A DNA stretch of 64,000 nucleotides, taken from contig NZ_JAMQJY010000001.1 of assembly GCF_023703085.1 (NCBI RefSeq), positions 310,001-374,000 of the forward strand, read 5' to 3'. The stretch is from Alkalicoccobacillus plakortidis (lineage in GTDB: Bacteria; Bacillota; Bacilli; Bacillales; Bacillaceae_D). Below, piece after piece: positions 31,316 to 39,511 of this stretch (positions are counted from its first letter, which is position 1; each line of letters starts with the position of its first letter). The position numbers and the translations under genes were made by a program. The notes beneath the pieces are model-generated. The model was given only the letters and a program-made list of their open reading frames with translations, was not told where the DNA came from and made no database searches.

Positions 31316-31353
31316 AAAACAGCCACTGCTTCATATAGAAGTAGTGGCTGTTT
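31315..31353. terminator. Bidirectional terminator between the EamA gene and dapA
   Basis: AAACAGCCACT(G)CTTC pairs with GAAG(T)AGTGGCTGTTT over a short loop; A run on the left and T run on the right. Confidence 0.88.
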
Positions 31354-31364
31354 GAGTGAATGAC

Positions 31365-32254
31365 TTAACTGACAAACGTCGCACTCCAGATTGGTTCAAG
31401 AGTTGTACGTAAAGTTTGTTCCTGCTCTGTTGTTAGAGGTAGGAGAGGTAGTCGAACGGAACCAGCACGGATATGATACATTTCAAGTGCGGCTTTTACC
31501 GGCACAGGGTTCGGTGCAGCAAACAATGCTTTCATGCCTGGCAGAAGTTGACGATGCATTCTGGCTGCCGCTTGAACGTTTCCTTTCTCAAAAGAAAGGG
31601 CCATCTGTTGCATTTCGTTTCCAAAAATGTGAGAGGCCACAGATACAACACCTGCTCCACCAATAGCAAGCACCGGAAGCGTTAGACTGTCATCGCCACT
31701 GTACACGGTGAATCAGCAGGAGCTTGATCAATCAATAACGCCATCGCATCTAAATCTTCACTTGCTTCCTTCATAGAGACGATATTAGGTAGTTCTGCTA
31801 AACGTAACGTTGTTTCTACTTCAATGGTAACCGCTGAGCGTCCTGGAACATTATATAGCATTATCGGTAAGTTGGTTGAATCAGCAATAGCTTTAAAATG
31901 CTGATAAAGCCCTTCTTGACTAGGTCTATTATAATATGGGGCAACTAGCATCACAGCGTCGACACCTATGTTAGCTGCTTTAGCTGTAAGTTCAATCGAT
32001 GCTTGAGTATTGTTTGAACCGGTACCCGCAATGACTGGTATCCGTCCATTTACAGCTGCTACAGCCGTCTTGAACACAAGCAGTTTTTCATCTGTTGTTA
32101 ACGTTGGAGATTCGCCTGTAGTTCCACCAACAACTATCGCATCAGATCCGTTCTCAATTAGATGTTCGATCAAACGCTCGGTCGCCTCTACGTCTACTTG
32201 TGCAAACTCATTAAACGGTGTAATCATAGCTGTTATTACTTTTCCAAAATTCAT
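31365..32254 (-). CDS. dapA: 4-hydroxy-tetrahydrodipicolinate synthase DapA, one frameshift lesion
   Basis: Condenses pyruvate with aspartate semialdehyde, the first committed step of lysine, diaminopimelate and spore dipicolinate synthesis. Family signatures are VGGTTGESPTL, LVAPYYNRPSQEGLYQHF and YNVPGRSA. The Schiff-base Lys lies in SMKEAS. The frame breaks near 31714, where one base of a CCAGC motif appears missing; restoring it reads APAGFTVYSGDD and yields about 296 residues. ATG 32254 has GAGGGTG upstream. The leader carries a lysine riboswitch. Confidence 0.93.
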
Positions 32255-32315
32255 CATAATCACCCTCGATTCTGTTTTTTATTGACTATATAAGTGGGCA
32301 GAATCTAAAAGATCA

Positions 32316-32350
32316 CAAAAAAACAACAATGACAGGGACTCATTGCTGCA
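32316..32350 (-). terminator. Riboswitch-controlled terminator of dapA
   Basis: On the minus strand, GCAATGA pairs with TCATTGT around a GTCCCTG loop, followed by seven T. It lies just downstream of the L-box aptamer, as expected for transcriptional attenuation. Confidence 0.8.
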
Positions 32351-32372
32351 TGGTGATACGTAAACCCATACC

Positions 32373-32560
32373 AATGTTTCGATAGCCCCCCATATAGTCT
32401 CTGACTATATGACAGTCCTGCACCTCTTAAATGCAGACCCAGCACTTGACCATGAGTAGTCGTATGCTTCGGCAAAATCCCCTTTCATCCTGTTTCAACA
32501 GAGCCCATTCTCCTCTACAAGTTTACTGATGGTTTTTGCACCTCTACCCTCACTTCAACG
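32373..32560 (-). ncRNA. Lysine riboswitch (L-box) in the dapA leader
   Basis: Read on the minus strand, the region shows the L-box signatures in order: AGAGGTGC, then AGAGGAGAATGG, then GAAAGGGG...GCCGAAGC, GCTGGGTCTGCA, GGACTGTC and a closing GGGGGGCTATC. GGTAG and CTATC close the P1 stem. The B. subtilis lysC leader has the same blocks. Lysine binding would favour the downstream terminator and turn dapA off. A TATAAT (minus strand) at 32577-32582 fits the promoter -10. Confidence 0.9.
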
Positions 32561-32625
32561 ATTGAAGTAAAGATTTATTATATTACGTTCACCATACCAA
32601 ATAGGTGACCTGAATGCAAATACTT

Positions 32626-32790
32626 TTATCGTATTGTTGAGATCACTGAAGAAGATACATTGTGCTGAATGTCATTTAAAAGCTCATCAAGCTCTTGACT
32701 ACAGCGAATTGTACGTTCTGATGTCATCCCGTATTTTTGTGCTAAAAGAAACATTTGCATTCGTTTCTTTTCAATTTCATTATATTTCAA
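32626..32790 (-). CDS. Spo0E-like aspartyl-phosphate phosphatase
   Basis: A 54-residue protein with the Spo0E-family pattern: helix one with IEKKRMQMFLLAQKYG, then the signature CSQELDELLND. These small phosphatases dephosphorylate Spo0A~P and delay sporulation. The TTG at 32790 is chosen because GAGGTGA lies upstream at good spacing and the length suits the family; an in-frame ATG at 32808 would place that site inside the gene. It is divergent from the HAD phosphatase and upstream of dapA's leader. Confidence 0.82.
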   Translation of the reverse strand: MKYNEIEKKRMQMFLLAQKYGMTSERTIRCSQELDELLNDIQHNVSSSVISTIR

Positions 32791-33006
32791 TATACTCACC
32801 TCAATCATTACATAATAATATTGAACTAACATTCATTTTTCATCTCAAAATAAGTATACCCAATTTTCCCAACTGTGAAAGGGATTCTACGAAGACTGTC
32901 ATAAGTCGCTAGAAAAAGTTGATTTTCGACACTGAGAAACATTCATTATTTGAACAAATGTTGTAAGAACGATAAGATAGAGGGAGAGAGAACAAGGAGG
33001 AAAATC

Positions 33007-33888
33007 ATGATTCGATTAATTGCAACAGATATGGATGGAACACTTTTAAACGAATATCAAAAGGTATCATATGAAAATATTCAAGCGATCAAGGACGCGC
33101 AGAATAATGGTATAGAGGTTATTGTTGCTACTGGGAGAAGCAAACAAGAAGCTCTAGTTCCGTTAAATGAAGCAGGCTTAAAGTGCCCAATTATAAGCAT
33201 AAATGGGGCGGAAACTTGGGATGTCGAGGGCAATGTGCAAGCCATTAAGCCAATCGATTTGCAAGCCACAAAAAAGGCTATGCAGCTATTACGGGATCAT
33301 CATATTTATTTTGAGTTGTATTTAGGGTCAGGTTCATATAGTGACAGCAAGGAACACGCATTAGATGTTATCGTGAAATTAATGCAGACGACAGGTGCAG
33401 TAAGTACACAAAAAGAGATGAAAAGGCTCGCTGATTATCGAATTTCAAATGGTTCGATTACGTTTGTCGATCAATACGAGTCATTACTCGACAATGAAGA
33501 AGATCCTGTATTAAAATTACTCGCATTTTCAACAAACCTTGTCATTCTTGATCAAGTTGAAGAATTATTGGGAAAACAATCGGATCTAGCAGTTACAGCA
33601 TCAGCAAGAGGCAACTTGGAGATTAATTCAATTGATGCACAAAAAGGGTTAGCAGTCCAAGAGTATGCCAAAAATACAGGAGTTCCACTAGATGATGTAA
33701 TGGGACTAGGTGATAATTTAAATGATTTATCGATGATGAAATTGGTTGGCTATCCAGTAGCAATGGGTAATGCAGCATATGAAGTCAAACAAATCTGTCG
33801 GTATGAGACAAGCACAAATGATTTAAATGGAGTAGCAGAAGCCATTTATACACATACAAATCTGGCTAGACCTGAATCGAAAGTATGA
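33007..33888 (+). CDS. Cof-type HAD-IIB sugar-phosphate phosphatase
   Basis: A 293-residue HAD-superfamily hydrolase. Motif I is DMDGTLLN (about residues 8-15), motif II VATGRS, motif III the Lys of DAQKG, and motif IV GLGDNLNDLSM. The C2-type cap lies between motifs II and III. Cof/YidA-type enzymes dephosphorylate sugar phosphates or cofactors; the substrate is not predictable. ATG 33007 follows AAGGAGGA. A strong terminator follows the gene. Confidence 0.88.
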   Translation: MIRLIATDMDGTLLNEYQKVSYENIQAIKDAQNNGIEVIVATGRSKQEALVPLNEAGLKCPIISINGAETWDVEGNVQAIKPIDLQATKKAMQLLRDHHIYFELYLGSGSYSDSKEHALDVIVKLMQTTGAVSTQKEMKRLADYRISNGSITFVDQYESLLDNEEDPVLKLLAFSTNLVILDQVEELLGKQSDLAVTASARGNLEINSIDAQKGLAVQEYAKNTGVPLDDVMGLGDNLNDLSMMKLVGYPVAMGNAAYEVKQICRYETSTNDLNGVAEAIYTHTNLARPESKV

Positions 33889-33905
33889 TGGTTAATGACA
33901 AATCG

Positions 33906-33959
33906 AAAAGCAAAAATAAAAACGATCCTGATAGTGGGATCGTTTTTATTTTTGCTTTT
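33906..33959 (+). terminator. Terminator after the Cof-type phosphatase
   Basis: A very long stem of about 20 bp (AAAGCAAAAATAAAAACGATCC with the reverse complement), loop TGATAGT. Confidence 0.85.
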
Positions 33960-34060
33960 ATGATAAAAATCAGCGTGAAGTGGGATCTTAATCAGCCGCT
34001 CCGCTAGTTGGAAGTGCCGAAATATAGCTGTCTTCGTGGTACAAAGACCAAGAAATATGT

Positions 34061-34165
34061 ACCAAGGCCGACTCCAGCGGGACTAAAGGGCAAGGTTGAA
34101 AGGATTTGGCAAAGCCAAATTAGGCGGCGCCCTCCCTGCGAGACGTGCCCCCCATCCTTGGAGCG
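34061..34165 (-). repeat. Dispersed GC-rich intergenic repeat, copy 2
   Basis: Reverse complement of the patch at 10005-10130. Shared blocks include GGCGGCGCC, CGCCTAATTTGGCTT, TTTCAACCTTGCCC and CTGGAGTCG. Open frames crossing it are artefacts of its GC content. Confidence 0.75.
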
Positions 34166-34261
34166 ATAAGCCTGCAGATCACCCGTGATTTTACTTTGTT
34201 CAAATACCATACAGCCTATTTTTCATCAATCTGTTTTGTTATGTAACACAATAAATAGTTG

Positions 34262-34290
34262 TTGACTATTATAGTACAGAGTATTATACT
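34262..34290 (+). promoter_or_regulatory. Vegetative promoter of the 28-residue peptide gene
   Basis: TTGACT and TATACT are separated by exactly 17 bp. The near-palindrome AGTATTATACT overlaps the -10 and could be an operator. Confidence 0.7.
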
Positions 34291-34340
34291 ATCTTTAAAC
34301 ATCAGTACTAAATCTTTTATCAGATAAGGAGGCAGCACAG

Positions 34341-34427
34341 ATGAGATATGTGAGTAAAGAAAATGACCAACAAGAGGATCATGAGTCTCCGAGCATTTTA
34401 GAACAAATAAATGATTACTATCGCTGA
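34341..34427 (+). CDS. 28-residue peptide, monocistronic
   Basis: A short, acidic, polar peptide (MRYVSKENDQQ...) ending in SILEQINDYYR. Support for it being real comes from context: a consensus SigA promoter about 50 bp upstream, a perfect AAGGAGG site at 10-bp spacing, and a Rho-independent terminator that begins in the last codons. No family recognised. It could be a regulatory small protein, or the reading frame of a dual-function RNA. Confidence 0.6.
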   Translation: MRYVSKENDQQEDHESPSILEQINDYYR

Positions 34428-34449
34428 GTGCAGACTCAGCTTTTTTTTG
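34423..34449 (+). terminator. Terminator of the 28-residue peptide gene
   Basis: GCTGAGT pairs with ACTCAGC over GCAG, followed by eight T. It overlaps the stop codon. Confidence 0.9.
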
Positions 34450-35030
34450 TTTAACAATCTGCTTATACGGGTACATATTCTTGAAGGCAGAAGGATACAT
34501 AAAATGAACCTTGATTATTTTGTATTAATGATGTATGATAAAGAGTAACGGTTTGAAATCTTCCACAACGTTAGGCGTCTACATTCAGCTTGGCGCGGTC
34601 TTCGGAGCCGCAAGGATGAAAGAGAGGCAGGGCTTTCATTGTTTGGGAGAAGAAACTGGATCCTAATTACATGGCTTAACATATTGCTTTCTGTACTCAT
34701 GCAGAAGAATATAAGTCATCTTTAACAACTGCGGGAAAGAATAACCCACTTTTAGAAGCAGAATGATCAATTTAGCGTATTGGTCTCATTTGAGATAAAC
34801 GTATAATTAGTAGTAGATTCGGTTTTTTATTGAAGAGAGAAACACTATAATCACATTCTTCAACGCACTGATTAAAAAGAAGAATTCAAATCTGCCCGGC
34901 CATACATTGCAGCCGGGCCTCTTTATGTCTAAATTAAAAATTTCACGTACCGTAATGAATAAGATTAGGTTTACATTTAAACAAAAAAGGTAACTACATA
35001 ACATAAACCAATATAGGGAGAAGGGATACT
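34428..35030. other. 600-bp intergenic stretch with structured elements
   Basis: Contains a promoter-like TTGATT-N17-TATGAT at 34511-34539 and a GC-rich patch with hairpin GCGGTC/GAGCCGC at about 34593-34610. Stem-loop CTTTCTG/CAGAAG lies near 34690-34712, and GCCCGGC/GCCGGGC at about 34893-34919, a weak terminator-like hairpin. No convincing protein gene. Confidence 0.5.
34511..34539 (+). promoter_or_regulatory. Promoter-like sequence in the 34.5-kb intergenic region
   Basis: TTGATT and TATGAT separated by 17 bp, with no gene start close by; it may drive a non-coding RNA. Confidence 0.4.
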
Positions 35031-35189
35031 ATGGCATCAGAACATACACCAAGCTTAAATGAGTTGAAAGAAAAAATTAATGTGATGAAACGAGACCAAC
35101 GAGAATACAAAGCCGAAGCATTTATTGAGATTTATGATCAATATATTGCGAGACTAGAACAAGAGCTTGATCAATTACGGTCTAAATAG
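35031..35189 (+). CDS. 52-residue helical protein of unknown function
   Basis: ATG 35031 follows GGGAGAAGGGA and opens 52 codons. The product is charged and strongly helical (LNELKEKINVMKRDQ... then YIARLEQELDQLRSK), likely a short coiled coil. A terminator starts 6 bp after the stop, so it is a self-contained unit. No family recognised. Confidence 0.6.
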   Translation: MASEHTPSLNELKEKINVMKRDQREYKAEAFIEIYDQYIARLEQELDQLRSK

Positions 35190-35194
35190 AGTAT

Positions 35195-35231
35195 AAAAAG
35201 ACTGTTCGCAAATTTGTGAACAGTCTTTTTT
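35195..35231 (+). terminator. Terminator after the 52-residue gene
   Basis: AAAAAGACTGTTC(G)CA pairs with GTGAACAGTCTTTTT. Confidence 0.88.
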
Positions 35232-35278
35232 AAGATAATTGCTAAATGTAAGAGTTTGACGTAGGATAGAATAAATAG

Positions 35279-35292
35279 TGTAAACGCTATCA
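35279..35292 (+). promoter_or_regulatory. cre site upstream of thuA
   Basis: TGTAAACGCTATCA fits the CcpA-binding consensus TGWNANCGNTNNCA. It overlaps a TATAAT at 35293-35298, so CcpA would block initiation of the thuA operon when glucose is present. Confidence 0.75.
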
Positions 35293-35328
35293 TATAATAG
35301 AAGTGAGAATTATAGAGAGGTGGTTTTT

Positions 35329-35992
35329 ATGAAAAAAGCATTGATTTTTCAAGGGGGATGGCAAGGACACGAGCCAAGCTGAAGTTGCTGAGATTTTAAG
35401 AGGAATATTGGAAGAAGAATCTTTTGAGGTAACGGTTACGGACACATTAGAAACTTTAGAGAATACAGACCTGCACCAATTTGATTTAATTGTCCCAAAC
35501 TGGACACAGGATACAATAAAACAAGAACAATTAAAGCCATTAATTAAAGCTGTGGAAGATGGAACAGGACTAGCTGGATTACATGGAGGGATGGGAGATT
35601 CATTTCGTCAGGAAACCGACTATCAATTTATGGTAGGAGGGCAGTGGGTTTCACACCCTGGTAATGATGGGGTGAAGTATACAGTACGTATACATGATTC
35701 TAAACACCCATTAACAAAGGGCTTAGAAGATTTTGAAGTGGTAAGTGAGCAATATTATCTTCACGTTGACCCTGTTGTAACAGTACATGCCTCAACCGAT
35801 TTTCCGCTTACAGATGGTCCTCACTCAGCAAATGGTCCGGTTCAGATGCCTGTTGTATGGTCTAAAAAGTGGGGAAAGGGAAATGTTTATTATTGTTCTT
35901 TAGGTCATGTAGCTGAGATTGTCAGGATGCCAGAAGTGATTAGTTTAATGCGTAATGGTATGATTTGGGCAGCAAGGTCTGAAAATAAATAA
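35329..35992 (+). CDS. ThuA-like carbohydrate utilisation protein, one frameshift lesion
   Basis: A ThuA-domain protein of about 220 residues (amidotransferase-like fold). Motifs are LIFQGGWQGHEP, GTGLAGLHGGMGDSF, and GNVYYCSLGH near the end. The family is linked to disaccharide and keto-sugar pathways, often with Gfo/Idh/MocA dehydrogenases, as here. CCAAGC at 35376-35377 stands for CCAGC and creates a stop at 35380; correction reads HEPAEVAEILRGIL. GAGAGGTGG precedes ATG 35329. First gene of a three-gene operon under a cre site. Confidence 0.82.
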
Positions 35993-36008
35993 AGGGAGTG
36001 TGATCATA

Positions 36009-37181
36009 GTGGGTCAGGTGAAAACGGAGATTAGAATAGGTATGATTGGTTATCAGTTTATGGGAAAAGCCCATAGCCATGCATATCGTGATATTCCATT
36101 TTTCTTTTCTACAAAAGCTAAACCAATTCTGAAAGCACTCTGTGGTAGAAACAAAGAAGCGGTGGAGGAAGCGGCTGAAACAATGGGTTGGGAATCGGTC
36201 GAAACAGACTGGCGAGAGCTTATTAAGAGAGATGACATCGATGTGATTGATATTGTTACTCCTAATCATACACATGCTGAAATCGCTATTGCAGCAGCAA
36301 AGGCTGGGAAACATATCATAACTGAAAAACCACTTGCCTTAACAGTTGAAGAAGCAAAAGAAATGAAAGAAGCAGTAGAACAGCATCAAGTGATCCATAT
36401 GATTTGTCATAACTATCGTTTTGTTCCGGCTATTCAATATACAAAACAATTAATTGATCAAGGTCGACTAGGTAAGATTTTTCATTTTAGAGCAAATTAT
36501 CTTCAGGATTTTATTATAGATCCGAATTTTCCGTTGATCTGGCGCTTGAAGAAAGAAGTGTCTGGTTCGGGGTCACTGGGTGACATCGGGGCACATAGTA
36601 TTGATTTAGCCCGCTTTTTAGTTGGAGAAATGGATGAAGTTGTTGCAATGACCGAAACGTTTATTAAAGAGCGACCATTGGGGGAAATGTCAGGTGGTTT
36701 AAAAGCTGAGGCAAACAGTCAGGAGCTAGGAGAGGTAACCGTTGATGATGCAGTAGCTTTTATGGTGCGTTTTGATTCCGGAACCTTTGGAACTTTCGAA
36801 GCTACTCGTTTTGCAACAGGCAACCGAAATCGGAACACATTTGAGATTAATGGAGAAAAAGGATCCGTTCGTTGGGATATGGAGAATATGAACCATTTAG
36901 ATGTGTATTTTACGGATGATGAAAAAGGAACTCAAGGATTCAGGAGAGTCCTGTGTACAGAGGAAGAGCACCCGTATGCAGAAGCATATTGGCCAGCAGG
37001 ACACATCATTGGTTATGAACATACATTTATTCATTTACTCTATGAATTCTGTGAGTCTATTATAAATAAAAAGCAAGCAAAACCAGATTTCCATGATGGC
37101 TATCAAAATCAATTAATATTAGATGCTATTCAAAAATCTGCCACACATAAAAGATGGGAAAAAATCCCGAAAGCTGACTAA
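36009..37181 (+). CDS. Gfo/Idh/MocA-family oxidoreductase
   Basis: A 390-residue NAD(P)-dependent dehydrogenase. The Rossmann start is IGMIGYQFMGKAHSHAY, the catalytic-domain motif is ITEKPLALTVEEA (EKP) and the active-site helix GSLGDIGAHSIDLARF contains the catalytic His. Such enzymes oxidise sugars or reduce keto-sugars. The start is probably GTG 36009, spaced 8 bp from AGGGAGTG; the in-frame GTG at 36000 overlaps that site. It sits 17 bp after thuA, so the two are surely co-transcribed. Confidence 0.9.
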   Translation: MGQVKTEIRIGMIGYQFMGKAHSHAYRDIPFFFSTKAKPILKALCGRNKEAVEEAAETMGWESVETDWRELIKRDDIDVIDIVTPNHTHAEIAIAAAKAGKHIITEKPLALTVEEAKEMKEAVEQHQVIHMICHNYRFVPAIQYTKQLIDQGRLGKIFHFRANYLQDFIIDPNFPLIWRLKKEVSGSGSLGDIGAHSIDLARFLVGEMDEVVAMTETFIKERPLGEMSGGLKAEANSQELGEVTVDDAVAFMVRFDSGTFGTFEATRFATGNRNRNTFEINGEKGSVRWDMENMNHLDVYFTDDEKGTQGFRRVLCTEEEHPYAEAYWPAGHIIGYEHTFIHLLYEFCESIINKKQAKPDFHDGYQNQLILDAIQKSATHKRWEKIPKAD

Positions 37182-37227
37182 AGAAGATCAACTACGGTCT
37201 TCTACATAAAAGTAAAGGTGTGTTTAC

Positions 37228-38196
37228 ATGACTGCATATGTAAAAGAATCTGATTATCTTGGCGTTAAAGCTATTCAAGCAGGAACTGCTGAGTTAGACA
37301 TTATTATCGTACCAGAGTGGGGATCAAATCTAATATCTATCACAACAAAAAATCCTCAAGTTGAGATCCTAAGAAAACCGGAAACGATTGAAGAATATGA
37401 ACAGGCTCCCGTTCAATTTGGTGTGCCTATTCTGTTCCCACCAAACCGAATCAGTGATGGGCAATTTGAGTTTCAAGAACAGACCTATACATTTGATATA
37501 ACAGAACCAGATAAACATAACCATATTCATGGGTTCGTATTTTCAAAACCGTGGAAACTCACGCATATGGAGGCGAATGGAAATCAAGCAAAAATTGTTA
37601 CAACCATCCATTCTGCAGATCATCCTGATATTCTTAGACAATTCCCACATCCGTTTCGTATTGAAATGATATATTTGTTGGAGGGAACTATCTTAAAAAA
37701 GCAAGCCGTAATTACAAATCTAAGTGAAAAAGAGTTTCCATGGGGACTTGGCTATCATACAACTTTTACTTTTCCAGAGAAAACAAGTCGGTTCTCGCTT
37801 GCGGCAGATGAGCAGTGGGAACTGAATGAACGGTTGCTTCCGACTGAAAACATTATAAAGACCGAGTATACAGAGATTAAAACAGGAATAAATCTTGAAA
37901 AAGTAGAGCTTGATGACGCTTTTTTGGCTAAAGAACATCGGTTGGAAGCCAATCAAGCGGTACTAGATTTAGAAAATGGACGCATTCAAGTTCGATATAA
38001 GGCTGATGAATCGTTTAAGCATTGGGTTGTGTACAACGCAGATGGTAAACAAGGCTATGTTTGTCCAGAGCCATACACATGGATTACTAATGCACCAAAA
38101 CTTTCTTTGCCAAAAGAGATTACAGGAATGCAGACTTTAGCGGCGCAGAAGTCGATTACAGTTAAAACAGAAATCGAAGTGATCATACAACCTTAA
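37228..38196 (+). CDS. Aldose 1-epimerase family protein
   Basis: A 322-residue GalM-fold protein. The family pattern includes a conserved N-terminal GSNLISI, HNHIHGFVFSKPW with the catalytic-type His, and LGYHTTFTFP with a second His. These enzymes interconvert sugar anomers. Third gene of the thuA operon, ending at a bidirectional terminator with xylR. It may supply the right anomer to the neighbouring dehydrogenase or to XylA (inference). Confidence 0.85.
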   Translation: MTAYVKESDYLGVKAIQAGTAELDIIIVPEWGSNLISITTKNPQVEILRKPETIEEYEQAPVQFGVPILFPPNRISDGQFEFQEQTYTFDITEPDKHNHIHGFVFSKPWKLTHMEANGNQAKIVTTIHSADHPDILRQFPHPFRIEMIYLLEGTILKKQAVITNLSEKEFPWGLGYHTTFTFPEKTSRFSLAADEQWELNERLLPTENIIKTEYTEIKTGINLEKVELDDAFLAKEHRLEANQAVLDLENGRIQVRYKADESFKHWVVYNADGKQGYVCPEPYTWITNAPKLSLPKEITGMQTLAAQKSITVKTEIEVIIQP

Positions 38197-38200
38197 TCGA

Positions 38201-38243
38201 AAATAAACCGCACAGTATCTCTTATATTGTGCGGTTTATTTTA
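38201..38243. terminator. Bidirectional terminator between the epimerase gene and xylR
   Basis: AAATAAACCGCACA pairs with TTGTGCGGTTTATTTT, with an A run and a T run on the two sides. Confidence 0.88.
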
Positions 38244-39389
38244 TGGTGCTGGTGATCATCAATAAACTGTTCGATAGAAAATGCTGTGGCACCAAGTACG
38301 GTTGAATCGGTAACAAGCTCCGAAAATACAATCTCAGTATGCAATTGCTCAGCAAACATTCGCTTTTCAACGGTTGCAATTAATTCTTGATAAAGGTAGT
38401 TATGTGCAAGTGCAAGCCGATTTCCAATAATGATTTGGTTTGGGCTGAACGTATGAATTAATGAAACAATACCTGCTCCGAGATAACGAGCAACATTCTC
38501 AAACTGCTGAACCGCCTGCTGATCTCCAGTTTTAGCTAGTTTTAATAATTCCTCAAGTGTTCTACTGGAATTGCTATGAGTAAGTAGGGCTTGCTCTGAA
38601 GCATATAACTCCCAACAACCTAAATTGCCGCAACGGCATGTGGGGCCATTCATCTCCATGGTCATATGTCCAACTTCTCCAGCATGTCCATGCATTCCTT
38701 TAAACAGGTTTCCATCTAATATAAGACCGGCGCCAATTCCAATGCCGACACTTAAATAAAGAATATTTTTTTGGTGTTCAGATGTATTATACGTTTGCTC
38801 ACCAAGCACTCCGAAATTTGCTTCATTATCAATCCATACGGGAACGTCAAATGTCTCCATTAATTGTTGGTTCATTTGAACATGTTTCCAAGCCTAAGTT
38901 TGGGGCATGCAGAATGGTTCCATCAGTTGAGACGATAGCCGGTACACCAATTCCAATGCCTATTAAACCATAATAGGAGGTAGGGGACTTCTCACGTAAT
39001 TGATGAACCATTCTAATGATTGTTTTTATGGTTTGCTCAGGTGGCATATTTTCGTGATCTTCTTGAAATTTTAAAAGGATATTCCCTTTTAAATCTGTTA
39101 AAACAGCAAGTAAATAATTTACGCCTAAATCAATTCCGATCGAAAAACCAACGCGTTCATTAAAATGCAATAAAACTGGTTTTCTACCACCGCTTGATTC
39201 ACCAGGTCCAATCTCTAGCAAAAGTTCTTCGCTCAACAACTCGGCAACTAATGTCGAAACGGTCCCTTTATTTAAACCGGTTGCTTGGGCAATGTCTGCT
39301 CTTGATATCGGTTCCTGCTGTCTTACCATTTGTAAAACAAGCTGTTTGTTTTCCTTTTTAACAATAGTCTGATTAAGCGGCATAGTCAT
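38222..39389 (-). CDS. xylR: Xylose repressor XylR (ROK family), one frameshift lesion
   Basis: XylR represses xylAB until xylose binds. The N-terminal winged helix (ISRADIAQATGLNKGTVSTLVAELL) precedes the ROK domain with SIGIDLGVNY, EAN motif in WIDNEANFG, and the zinc motif CRCGNLGCWE. The frame breaks at 38890-38891 (GCTTGG on the minus strand for GCTGG); correction reads NLGWKHVQMNQQL and gives about 388 residues. ATG 39389 has GAGGAGC upstream; an earlier in-frame start at 39452 lacks a site. Divergent from xylA with the operator between. Confidence 0.92.
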
Positions 39390-39419
39390 GGGAAGCTCCT
39401 CTGAAAAAAGATTCATTTT

Positions 39420-39444
39420 ACTTAGTTTATTCAATAGACAAAGT
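39420..39444 (+). promoter_or_regulatory. XylR operator
   Basis: Imperfect palindrome ACTTAGTTTATT-C-AATAGACAAAGT (10 of 12 positions match) between divergent xylR and xylA. It overlaps the -35 (TAGACA, 39435-39440) of a promoter whose -10 is TATACT (39458-39463, spacer 17). Confidence 0.8.
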
Positions 39445-39472
39445 GAAAGCAAGCTGTTATACTTTTTTGTGA

Positions 39473-39486
39473 TGCAAGCGTTATCA
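39473..39486 (+). promoter_or_regulatory. cre site upstream of xylA
   Basis: TGCAAGCGTTATCA closely matches the CcpA consensus and lies about 10 bp downstream of the xylA -10, a position suited to glucose repression. Confidence 0.8.
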
Positions 39487-39511
39487 TAAATTGAATAGGA
39501 GAGTGTTATAC

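Larger units (their letters stand above)
33960..34340. other. Intergenic region with dispersed repeat copy 2
   Basis: About 380 bp with no credible gene. It holds the second copy of the GC-rich repeat (about 34061-34165, reversed relative to copy 1) and the promoter of the 28-residue peptide gene. Confidence 0.6.

Noticed and set aside
34004..34210. Minus-strand 68-codon frame over the GC-rich repeat
   Set aside because: It lies on a dispersed non-coding repeat and has no ribosome site or protein-like pattern.
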